Assembly (NCBI GenBank): GCA_945861975.1
Contig: CAMAXD010000005.1
Location: forward strand, 1-52,936
DNA length: 52,936 bases
Direction: 5' to 3'
Origin: Candidatus Kuenenia stuttgartensis
GTDB lineage: Bacteria; Planctomycetota; Planctomycetia; Planctomycetales; Planctomycetaceae
Of the stretch, positions 46,475-52,936 are shown in pieces (position 1 is the stretch's first letter; each line of letters begins with the position of its first letter). The position numbers and the translations under genes were made by a program. The notes under the pieces were generated by a model. It had not been told where the DNA came from and made no database searches. It saw only the letters and a list, made by a program, of their open reading frames with translations.

Positions 46475-46604
46475 CACCCGGAATCTCCTGTTGGCTGTCA
46501 GAGTCGCCGCCGGACTTACATTGAGGAAACCGAAGGCACTGGTGTCCATGAGGCATTGCGTCATGGACGCCGACGCGATGTCGTTCTATCGTGGATGCAG
46601 AATA

Positions 46605-47783
46605 CTATCGCAGCTCTGGTGTTGCGTAGATCTGTTTTCCACGGACGCGAATTTCAACGTCTACCAGATACGGAGCAATACCTTCAAAGTCGGGTTCGAT
46701 GCCAAGGCCGGGGGCGTCGGGGACGTGAAGGAGGCCGGTCTGGTCCGGAACGATATGGTTCTTCGTCATCGCTCTGGCCAGTGATTTGAGTTCCGTCGGG
46801 AATTCGCAAATCGTATGGGACTCAAGTCCTGCAAACGGTTGCAGAGAAGCAGACAACGCGAGGTTAGACGTGAAGGTGTGATTGACGTATGTGACGCCCT
46901 TCGCGACCGCGTAGTCAGCCACGTCTTTGCTGATCGTGATACCGCCGATGCGACCTGCATCGATTTGCACGTACTTCAGTCCGGCATAGTCAACCATGTG
47001 TTTAGCCATATGGAAGTTGTGACAACCTTCTCCGCCCGCCATTCCAACGTTTCCACTTTCCAGCGACAATGCGTGATACTCGGACAACGCGCCGGAGACG
47101 AATGGTTCTTCCAGCCACGTGGCGTTAACTTCCTTCAGCATCGTTAGTCGCGCTCGAGCGGCGTCCAGATCGGTGTTCCAGACGGTTCCCGCGTCGACCA
47201 GAAGAATGCCGTTTTTTCCTAAGCCTTCGCGGGCTGCGGCGAGCTGATCACAGTCGGCTTCAACGGTTGATAAGCCGAACGGTCCCCAGCCAAACTTGGC
47301 TGCTCGAAAACCCTGTGCGGCGATGGACTTTGCCTTCTGAAGCGTCTCGGCGGCGGTATCGCCAAACAGCACTGATGCATAAGGTGTTTTGGGAAAGCGA
47401 GACTTGTAACCCAGCAGCTTCCAGACAGGTTCATTCAGTCGATGCCCCAGCAGATCCCACAACGCGATGTCGATTCCCGAAAGCGTATGGTCCGCTTGCA
47501 ACAGGTCGAGGCTATTGGCACGAACCAGATTTCCGATTCGACGTATGTCGTTGACGTCGTTAATTTCCTGGCCGATTATGGAAGCAATCACTGGCTTGCA
47601 GGCACTATGTGACATCGGGCAAACCAGGCTGGCAATCGACACCAGAGGAGCCGCTTCGCACTCACCCCAGCCGACGTAATCACCAGCCGCGACGCGAACC
47701 AGTAACGCATCCTGGCTGCCATCGCCGATGTCCAGAACCTGAGGCATGGAGAGGTAGTAGAAATCGACAGCATCGATTTTCAT
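46605..47783 (-). CDS. Enolase-superfamily (mandelate racemase/muconate lactonizing) enzyme
   Basis: A 392-residue enzyme, start ATG at 47783. The MR-MLE pattern is present: the lysine in GFRAAKFGWG (K163), metal ligands D197 (LLVDAG), E225 (TWLEEPF) and E252 (GGEGC), and the acid/base pair D275 (QIDAGR) and H302 (VNHTF). This is the mandelate-racemase-like subgroup with a His-Asp dyad, which mostly dehydrates sugar acids. The gene starts 10 bp after the sulfatase gene, a tight pair on one transcript. That suggests use of a desulfated sugar acid, but the substrate is inference. Confidence 0.9.
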   Translation of the reverse strand: MKIDAVDFYYLSMPQVLDIGDGSQDALLVRVAAGDYVGWGECEAAPLVSIASLVCPMSHSACKPVIASIIGQEINDVNDIRRIGNLVRANSLDLLQADHTLSGIDIALWDLLGHRLNEPVWKLLGYKSRFPKTPYASVLFGDTAAETLQKAKSIAAQGFRAAKFGWGPFGLSTVEADCDQLAAAREGLGKNGILLVDAGTVWNTDLDAARARLTMLKEVNATWLEEPFVSGALSEYHALSLESGNVGMAGGEGCHNFHMAKHMVDYAGLKYVQIDAGRIGGITISKDVADYAVAKGVTYVNHTFTSNLALSASLQPFAGLESHTICEFPTELKSLARAMTKNHIVPDQTGLLHVPDAPGLGIEPDFEGIAPYLVDVEIRVRGKQIYATPELR

Positions 47784-47793
47784 AATCACTTTT

Positions 47794-49398
47794 CTATTCG
47801 TTTAACTTTGGAGGTTCTTTCGCCGCTGGGCGACTGCAGCCAGAGACGAGGGATTGTTTTAGCAGAGCTTCGAGTTCGATAACAACCTCAGGGTGTTTCA
47901 TCGCGAGGTTCGTCGTTTCGCCCGGATCACTTTGGAGATTGTACAACTGACCGGCCGCAGTTGGTGCCATATCCGGTAGCGCAAACGGTTTGAGTTCCAG
48001 ATTGCTTTCGTAGTTGTTACCGCCGGATCCTTTGTGAGCCAGATATTTCCACTTGCCGCGACGAATCGCCAGGTCTCTTGAACCGGTGAATGCCTGCTGC
48101 AACAAGTAGGGACGAATGGGCTCGCGGTCTTTACCCATCAATACCGGCAGCAAACTGAAGCTGTCTTCGGCAGTGTTGTCCGGGACTTTCACGCCAAGAA
48201 TCTCCGCGGTCGTCATGAAGACGTCGCACAGCGAAGCGATCTGATCGGATTTCGAACCCGGCGCGACGTCGCCGGACCAGCGGACGATGAATGGAACTCG
48301 ATGACCACCTTCCCAATTGTCACGCTTGACGCCTCGCCAAGGTCGTGCAGGATCGTGGTTGTGATCATGGCGCATATGGACAACGGAGGTCACTTCCGGC
48401 CCATTGTCGCTGGTCACGATTACCAGCGTGTTGTCGGCAACTCCCAGCTCATCCAGAGTCTTCATCAGTTCGCCGACAATGTGGTCGAATTCGAAAATGA
48501 AATCACCATGGGGACCAAATTGGGTTTTCCCTTTGAAGTCTCGGCCCGGAAATGATGGCAGATGAACGGCCTGTGTAGCATGGTAAAGGAAGAAGGGTTT
48601 GTTCGGAGTGTCCTTCACATGCTGGTGAAGGAACTGCTGACTTCGTTCCAGAAACTTCATGTCGACTTCTTCCAGGTCGAAGTCAGGAGCCTGCCAGCCG
48701 CGTCGGTTATCGTTTGCGTATGGATGTTTGGGCAGATTGGATTTATCGAGCAGCCTTGTTGGCGGCACTGGAATTCGATCGCCATCCATGTAGGCATAGA
48801 GCCAATCCGTTGTCGGACAACAGGCCGTTCCGAAGAACTGATCAAAGCCACAATCAAGCGGCCCACCATCGATGCGTCGAGTGTAATCGATCGACTCAAC
48901 GGCCTCCGAGGAGTCCTGATGAATCGGCTTGCCGTCTGTGTCGTAAAACGTCAGTCCGATATGCCACTTGCCAACACACACCGTTGAATACCCTTGTCCG
49001 TGCAGCATTTTTGGCAGAGTCATTCGATCCTCTGCGATCAATGATGGTCCGCCAGCCCCCGTGAAAACTCGCCCGCCGTTGGGAATTCGAAACGCCATCT
49101 GACCAGTCATGAGACTATACCGAGTCGGCGTGCAAACCGTACACGGACTATGCGCGTCGGTGAATCGCATACCATCGAGTGCCAGCCGATCCAGGTTCGG
49201 CGTGGGAATGCGAGACTCAGGGTTGTAGCAACCGACATCTCCGTACCCGAGATCATCGGCCAGGATCAACACGATGTTGGGTCGCTGCCCGGCGTTGGTC
49301 ACCGAGACCGGGGCGCCATCAATTGCGAACGCTGTGCTCGCAATCCAAATGATGACGGCGAGTTGAGCCAGGTTAAGTCGCAAGAATGCAAAGAGCAT
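47794..49398 (-). CDS. Type I sulfatase (arylsulfatase family)
   Basis: A 534-residue exported sulfatase (signal peptide up to about residue 26). The formylglycine motif is C89-T-P-T-R in SPCTVCTPTRYSLMTGQ, and the metal-binding head is ADDLGYGDVGCY (D48/D49). KWHIG (144-148) and SDNGPE complete the active site. The cysteine needs oxidation by a formylglycine-generating enzyme; none is in the window. Planctomycetes carry many such enzymes for sulfated polysaccharides; here the partner is the MR/MLE gene 10 bp downstream. The start is the ATG at 49398. Confidence 0.93.
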   Translation of the reverse strand: MLFAFLRLNLAQLAVIIWIASTAFAIDGAPVSVTNAGQRPNIVLILADDLGYGDVGCYNPESRIPTPNLDRLALDGMRFTDAHSPCTVCTPTRYSLMTGQMAFRIPNGGRVFTGAGGPSLIAEDRMTLPKMLHGQGYSTVCVGKWHIGLTFYDTDGKPIHQDSSEAVESIDYTRRIDGGPLDCGFDQFFGTACCPTTDWLYAYMDGDRIPVPPTRLLDKSNLPKHPYANDNRRGWQAPDFDLEEVDMKFLERSQQFLHQHVKDTPNKPFFLYHATQAVHLPSFPGRDFKGKTQFGPHGDFIFEFDHIVGELMKTLDELGVADNTLVIVTSDNGPEVTSVVHMRHDHNHDPARPWRGVKRDNWEGGHRVPFIVRWSGDVAPGSKSDQIASLCDVFMTTAEILGVKVPDNTAEDSFSLLPVLMGKDREPIRPYLLQQAFTGSRDLAIRRGKWKYLAHKGSGGNNYESNLELKPFALPDMAPTAAGQLYNLQSDPGETTNLAMKHPEVVIELEALLKQSLVSGCSRPAAKEPPKLNE

Positions 49399-49467
49399 GG
49401 AACTAAAGGCTTTCGTGATGGACCAGCAGCCTACCAGACGTCGTGTTCGTCAGCCATCCTCATGATC

Positions 49468-49489
49468 CGGCGAGCGGTTGGGCGTCAGC
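49468..49489. repeat. 22-bp repeat, left copy (inverted with 49626-49647)
   Basis: The sequence GGCGAGCGG-T-TGGGCGTCAGCC is the reverse complement of the copy at 49626-49647 with one mismatch (T for C). Sequences of this type, G-C rich and containing GGCGTCAGCC, occur as dispersed intergenic elements in planctomycetes as far as I recall. The pair forms a large hairpin-like arrangement next to the retron. Confidence 0.6.
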
Positions 49490-49625
49490 CGTCTGTGTTT
49501 CGGTTCCTACCTCCGGAGGCGATGCGACCATTTGAGATTCGATGTTCTTCAGGACCTGCGGAATTTGGAGATTCGAATACATGCCAACCGAGTAACGAGA
49601 CCTGGCAGTGCGCGTGGACTCGGAG

Positions 49626-49647
49626 GGCTGACGCCCAGCCGCTCGCC
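49626..49647. repeat. 22-bp repeat, right copy (inverted with 49468-49489)
   Basis: This copy reads GGCTGACGCCCAGCCGCTCG followed by CC and pairs with the left copy with one mismatch. It ends 66 bp before the a1 arm of the retron RNA and is not part of that structure. Confidence 0.6.
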
Positions 49648-49713
49648 TGAAACGAACGCGATCATCAGGCTTTGTTTCTGAGGTCGACAACGGTAACATT
49701 CGTAAGGTTTCGA

Positions 49714-49932
49714 GTGGGAGAGAGCAGCGTTCTAAGACCATCTTGCTGCGGCGTTACGCCGTGGTTGATTATTCTTCCCAACTCGTCCCCAGAGTCGTTG
49801 TTCGTTTGGCCAGCTCACCCAGTGGGCTGTTCGACCAAAACAAGCACAAGGCTTTCGCCCAGCCCACTGGTTGAGCTGGCCTTGGTGAACGCCTCTGGTC
49901 CGCAGATCGAAGTTAGACGTTGCCTCTCCCAC
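49714..49932 (+). ncRNA. Retron non-coding RNA (msr-msd) candidate
   Basis: Directly upstream of the reverse transcriptase. The a1 arm starts GTGGGAGAG (49714-49722) and pairs exactly with CTCTCCCAC (49924-49932). Pairing continues inward as GCAGCGT with ACGTTGC (one G-U), then CTAA with TTAG, giving about 20 bp with two single-base bulges. The G at 49736, directly after a1, is a good candidate for the branching guanosine. An msr-like hairpin CGGCG-TTA-CGCCG (49749-49761, extended to 8 bp) follows. The msd-like stem then pairs CCAGAG (49789-49794) with CTCTGG (49893-49898), CGTT with AACG, and a 21-bp arm, 49808-49828 with 49861-49881 (one mismatch), around a 32-nt loop. A predicted msDNA would be roughly 125 nt. 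The arrangement a1-msr-msd-a2-RT is the known retron order. The folding was done by eye. Confidence 0.75.
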
Positions 49933-49969
49933 ATTTTTCCGCTCATTGCTTGCTGCAGAATTTGTAGTC

Positions 49970-51589
49970 ATGCTCATTCGACTGCTGCGGTTCCTGATTC
50001 GACTGGCTCTGCCAACCCCGCAACCTCCGCGCGAGATGCCATCGTCGCTGGCCGGAAGAGATTTATCCGGACAACCGGGTTCTGCGACGCGTGCTGTTTC
50101 CCCGGTTGCAAACACCACGGTCCAGCCAGCTGGTCCAGCGGCGTTAAAAGGCAATTCGCTATCGGGACTCAATACGGATAAGTTCGCGCCGATGTCGGTC
50201 GCTGACGCTTTAGCCGCGACGGGTGCCGCCGACTGGCGATCTGCCAACTTTGATTCTCGATCGATCATTCCGCCGGCAGATCTGCCGCGAATACAGGTCA
50301 TCGATCGTACAATGGTGGGAATGGGGTTGATCTCTGAACAGGAGCTGGCCGAGATTCACGACATCGGGCGTGAGATGGCCCAGTTCCAGAGCGATGCAAC
50401 ATTCATTCATCAGGCGGGCGAAAGAGCGGTCGCGATCAGCCGCGAAGAGCGTCAGAGACTCAAAGAACAAAAGAAGGCCGAGGCGGAACAGAGACGAGTG
50501 TTGCGGCGCCAACAAGTGGCTCACAGGCGAGCGACCGACATCGTGTTTTTGGGCCGAGGTGTCTCGCGAGGTCTTGCTGATCGTCGCTCGAATATCGAAA
50601 CGCTGCAGGCCGGAGCACTTCCGCTGTTGTCGAGTCCGGCTGAACTGGCCAATGCGATGGGGCTGACAATTTCAAAACTCCGCTGGCTTGCGTTTCACAG
50701 CGATGCTCCGAACCGGGTTCATTATGTCTCGTTCAACATTCCGAAAAAGAGCGGTGGGATTCGACGACTTTCCGCCCCGCACCAGCAACTGGCGGCGGCT
50801 CAACACTGGATACTGACAAACATTCTGAACCTGATCCCTGTTCATCAGAATGCTCACGGCTTTGTGGCACAGCACTCCGTTGTGACGAATGCAGCACCGC
50901 ATGTTGGTTCGTCTGTCGTGATCAACGTGGACCTGAAAGATTTCTTCCCCAGTATCACGTTGGCTCGCGTCGACGGGTTGTTTCGCCGGATCGGTTATTC
51001 ACCAGCGATCGCGACGATTTTGGCTCTGTTGTGTACGGAGTGTCCCCGCGACGCCGTATCTTTCGGTGGTACAACCTATCACGCAGCGACCGGTCCACGA
51101 GCACTTCCGCAGGGGGCTTGTACAAGTCCAGCCATCTCCAATCTTATTGCGCACAAGCTGGATCGTCGCATGTCGGCCATGGCCAACAAACTGGGCTGGC
51201 GCTACACGCGGTACGCTGACGACCTGACGTGGTCGATTGATGCCGATCCCTCGCCGTCCGTCGGTTATGTGTTGGCTCGACTTCGCCATATTGTTGACGA
51301 TGAAGGTTTTGGGTTGAATCACGAGAAGACTCGTGTCCAGCGCAGAAGTCAACAACAGTCGGTGACCGGCGTTGTGGTCAATGACCGCCTGAGTATTTCG
51401 CGGGACACAATTCGAGAAATCCGGGCCATTCTGCATAATGCAAAACGCACAGGCCTGGCGGCTCAGAACCGAAACCAGCACCCGCACTTCGACAGCTGGC
51501 TGATCGGGATGATCGGGTGGATTGAAATGGTGAATCCTCAGCAGGGTGGAAAACTGCGAACCGAGCTGATTGAACTTCTACGAAAGTAA
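49970..51589 (+). CDS. Retron reverse transcriptase (Mx162-type, with N-terminal extension)
   Basis: A 539-residue protein from the ATG at 49970 (frame open from 49946; ATGs at 50036 and later are also possible). The RT palm shows D321 in DLKDFFPSI, GPRALPQGACTSP, and YADD at 415-418 in RYTRYADDLTWS. Retron hallmarks are NAHGF (294-298, X region) and VTG (465-467, Y region). The N-terminal part before the palm, with KKAEAEQRRVLRRQQ and FLGRGVS, then SKLRWLAFH, HYVSFNIPKKSGG and AAQHWIL, closely follows what I remember of the myxobacterial Mx162 enzyme. The first 20 residues (MLIRLLRFLIRLALP) are amphipathic and could touch a membrane. The gene begins 37 bp after the RNA. It would synthesise msDNA primed on the RNA. 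No effector gene is evident next to it. Confidence 0.9.
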   Translation: MLIRLLRFLIRLALPTPQPPREMPSSLAGRDLSGQPGSATRAVSPVANTTVQPAGPAALKGNSLSGLNTDKFAPMSVADALAATGAADWRSANFDSRSIIPPADLPRIQVIDRTMVGMGLISEQELAEIHDIGREMAQFQSDATFIHQAGERAVAISREERQRLKEQKKAEAEQRRVLRRQQVAHRRATDIVFLGRGVSRGLADRRSNIETLQAGALPLLSSPAELANAMGLTISKLRWLAFHSDAPNRVHYVSFNIPKKSGGIRRLSAPHQQLAAAQHWILTNILNLIPVHQNAHGFVAQHSVVTNAAPHVGSSVVINVDLKDFFPSITLARVDGLFRRIGYSPAIATILALLCTECPRDAVSFGGTTYHAATGPRALPQGACTSPAISNLIAHKLDRRMSAMANKLGWRYTRYADDLTWSIDADPSPSVGYVLARLRHIVDDEGFGLNHEKTRVQRRSQQQSVTGVVVNDRLSISRDTIREIRAILHNAKRTGLAAQNRNQHPHFDSWLIGMIGWIEMVNPQQGGKLRTELIELLRK

Positions 51590-51642
51590 TTGATCGATCC
51601 GTCGACGCACCACTTCAGCATTTCAGATATTCGCAACCATGA

Positions 51643-52026
51643 CTGAACCTTCTGGCTCCCAGCATCGATTCCTACTTCCGGAAGGCTGCCAGGTCGTTGT
51701 ATGGTGTGCCGGAAGTGATCGAATGTTATGACACTCAGGAGCATTATTGGGAGCTGCAGCGTTTTCTGGTGTTGGCCCTGAAGTCGAATCCCAATGTTCT
51801 GGAAGGTCTTTACACGCCGTTGATCGAAAAGACCTCATCGATTGGTGACGAGTTAGTGGCCGTTCGTCGGGGCGAGATGCCGTGGGAAGAATCCGAAGCA
51901 CGGCGGTTGAGATTGCACAAAGAGTTCGATGAGGCACTGAAAGAAACCAGCCTGCCTGAATGGCCGGATTACGAACGTGTCAACGACTTTCTGGTTCGAG
52001 CCCGCCGGGCCGCCGTGGAGATCTGA
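51643..52026 (+). pseudogene. Truncated nucleotidyltransferase (RlaP/PF10127-like), N-terminus missing
   Basis: The frame opens after a TGA at 51640-51642 and runs to 52026; the first start-like codon is TTG at 51697. The encoded segment contains LQRFLVLALKSNPNVLEGLY (the helix after the nucleotidyltransferase core) and a C-terminal end of the family type (PWEESEARRLRLHKEFDEAL, then LPEWPDYERVNDFLVRARR). The N-terminal part with the GSR...D catalytic region is absent, and the short piece around SIDSYFRKAARSLYGVPEVIE joins directly to the C-terminal block. The upstream neighbour is the retron RT, 54 bp away. It could be a remnant or a retained helical domain; a remnant is more likely. Confidence 0.5.
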
Positions 52027-52226
52027 GCAGATACCTCATCTTTCGTTTCGCCCACTGGATGCTGCTCTTGTGGAGTACCCGGATTGTCGAAAACAGGCCA
52101 TTTTTACCGGAAAAATCTGCGTCTTGCGGGAATTGCCGGTTTCCCGGTAAAAGACGGTGTGAGAGTTCGCCGTTTGAGCTTTCTGAGTCTCGGTGTGTTC
52201 CTTATTCCTTTCCCGCGAGAGCATGG
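52027..52226. other. Intergenic region before mreB with inverted repeat
   Basis: TTTTACCGGAAAA (about 52102-52114) and TTTCCCGGTAAAA (about 52140-52152) are inverted copies with one mismatch, giving a hairpin of about 13 bp with a 25-nt loop. It lies some 75 bp before the mreB start and could be a terminator of the upstream unit or a 5' leader structure. Confidence 0.45.
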
Positions 52227-52936
52227 ATGCTTGGCTGGGTTCGAAAACGATTCTGTGCTGATCTCGCGATCGATCTGGGGACGACATCGACCCAGATTGG
52301 TCTGCCGGGGGAAGGAATCCGTATTGACGAGCCCTCGGTCGTGGCTGTTCCGAGGGGAACTCATCGAGTTGTCGGGCGCGGTGCGGCTGTCGGGAAACTG
52401 GCCTACCAGATGCTGGGGAGAACGCCGGAAGGAATTACGGCAGTTCGCCCGCTGAAACACGGCGTCATCAGCGATTTCGAGCTTTGCGAAACGATGCTGC
52501 GGTATTTCATTCGCAAAGCATGTGGGCAGTCGATGGGGTTGCGGCCACGAGTGATCATTGCAGTTCCTGGATGCATTACGCCAGTTGAACGGCGGGCTGT
52601 ATTCAACAGCGCGGAGCGGGCCGGGGCAGGGCGGGTCTGGTTGATTGATGAGTCGAAAGCCGCCGGGATTGGTGTGGGGTTACCGGTTTCGGAACCGCTG
52701 GCCAGTATGATCTGCGACATCGGAGGCGGAACAACGGAGGTCGCCGTTCTAAGTCTCGCCGATATTGTCGCGTCGCAGTCGATTCGTACGGCCGGCGAAA
52801 CGATGGACGAAGCAATCGTCAAATATCTGCGACGGCGATACTCGTTGCGAATTGGCGAGCAAACAGCCGAGCAACTCAAGATTGCCATCGGCAGTGCTGC
52901 TCCTCTGGATCATGAGCTGACTCATGAAGTCAGCGG
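52227..52936 (+). CDS. mreB: Rod shape-determining protein MreB, 3' partial
   Basis: The frame from the ATG at 52227 (MLGWVRKRFCADLAIDLGTT) stays open to the window edge, giving the first 236 residues of an actin-like protein. The phosphate-1 motif is IDLGTTSTQIGL, the hinge/next block EPSVVAVPRGTHRVVGRGAA, then MLGRTPEGITAVRPLKHGVISDFE and the helix MLRYFIRKACG, all close to the MreB consensus. Phosphate-2 is CDIGGGTTEVAVLSL (about residues 170-184). MreB polymerises beneath the membrane and guides elongasome enzymes; planctomycetes lack FtsZ, and mreB presence varies, so this tells us that a rod-type elongation system exists here. MreC/MreD and the rest would follow downstream, beyond the window. 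Confidence 0.93.
   Translation, partial: MLGWVRKRFCADLAIDLGTTSTQIGLPGEGIRIDEPSVVAVPRGTHRVVGRGAAVGKLAYQMLGRTPEGITAVRPLKHGVISDFELCETMLRYFIRKACGQSMGLRPRVIIAVPGCITPVERRAVFNSAERAGAGRVWLIDESKAAGIGVGLPVSEPLASMICDIGGGTTEVAVLSLADIVASQSIRTAGETMDEAIVKYLRRRYSLRIGEQTAEQLKIAIGSAAPLDHELTHEVS

Larger units (their letters stand above)
49399..49713. other. Intergenic region between sulfatase and retron, with repeat pair
   Basis: No gene is visible in these 315 bp. Two copies of a 22-bp sequence in opposite orientation bracket about 136 bp (see the repeat entries). The sulfatase promoter (minus strand) and the retron promoter (plus strand) should both lie here. Confidence 0.45.

Noticed and set aside
49468-49647. 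The 22-bp repeat pair as the retron a1/a2 arms
   Set aside because: The pair lies wholly upstream of the RNA and does not enclose it; a better-placed pair is at 49714-49735 and 49913-49932.
49946-51589. Possible diversity-generating retroelement or group II intron
   Set aside because: The RT motifs NAHGF and VTG and the upstream a1/a2 structure point to a retron. I saw no template/variable repeat pair, no maturase X/DNA-binding/HNH domains and no intron-like 5' GUGYG or domain V.

Overview
The window reads as a chromosomal segment of a planctomycete (Planctomycetota, Planctomycetales-like). The grounds are the gene families present: a DUF1501 Tat-type secreted protein, a type I sulfatase, a giant pre-peptidase (PPC) domain protein, an FG-GAP/UnbV lipoprotein, EF-hand/beta-propeller and BatA-type von Willebrand proteins. 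Many genes also lack a clear Shine-Dalgarno site, and intergenic regions carry GC-rich inverted repeats. No rRNA, tRNA, CRISPR array or integrase was seen.

Layout. 1-705 is the 3' part of a RimK-type ATP-grasp ligase. 939-4022 is a secreted PPC protein with a long coiled coil. 4083-8024 (minus) is a flagellar hook block, fliK-flgD-flgE. 8408-9048 (minus) is a decayed hybrid histidine kinase abutting ilvD (9035-10720). 10969-13537 holds a GlmU-like gene lacking its N-terminal domain and a MoxR/Mg-chelatase-like AAA ATPase. 13740-16335 is an iron-type ABC permease plus binding protein with no ATPase nearby, followed by a small membrane protein. 17505-24594 has three exported proteins: EF-hand/propeller, FG-GAP lipoprotein and TPR-like. 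24723-30872 holds a zinc-ribbon/SUFU protein, a KefB-type antiporter, a PHP-domain protein, AlgH, a DUF493 protein and a rhodanese-DUF2892 protein. 31065-31148 is a perfect 27-bp inverted repeat, followed by a DCC protein, a BatA/VWA protein, an M28 peptidase and a cupredoxin-like protein. 36674-44522 is mostly catabolic: toroid and glycosidase-like proteins, a 2-hydroxyacid dehydrogenase, an amidohydrolase and a flavin amine oxidase. 45080-49398 (minus) is a sulfatase - enolase-superfamily - DUF1501 cluster.

The most interesting locus is 49714-51589: a retron. A reverse transcriptase with YADD, a NAHG motif in the X region and a VTG motif in the Y region has an N-terminal extension like that of the myxobacterial Mx162-type retron enzymes. 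Directly upstream is a roughly 220-nt region folding by eye into an a1/a2 closing stem of about 20 bp, a small msr-like hairpin and a long msd-like hairpin. Neither the msDNA nor an effector is established. Downstream are a truncated nucleotidyltransferase gene and the start of mreB, which runs off the window.

Several genes are broken (the histidine kinase, the GlmU N-terminus, an alpha/beta-hydrolase remnant, the nucleotidyltransferase), so this stretch of chromosome shows active gene decay. All assignments rest on reading motifs by eye; no search or folding program was run.
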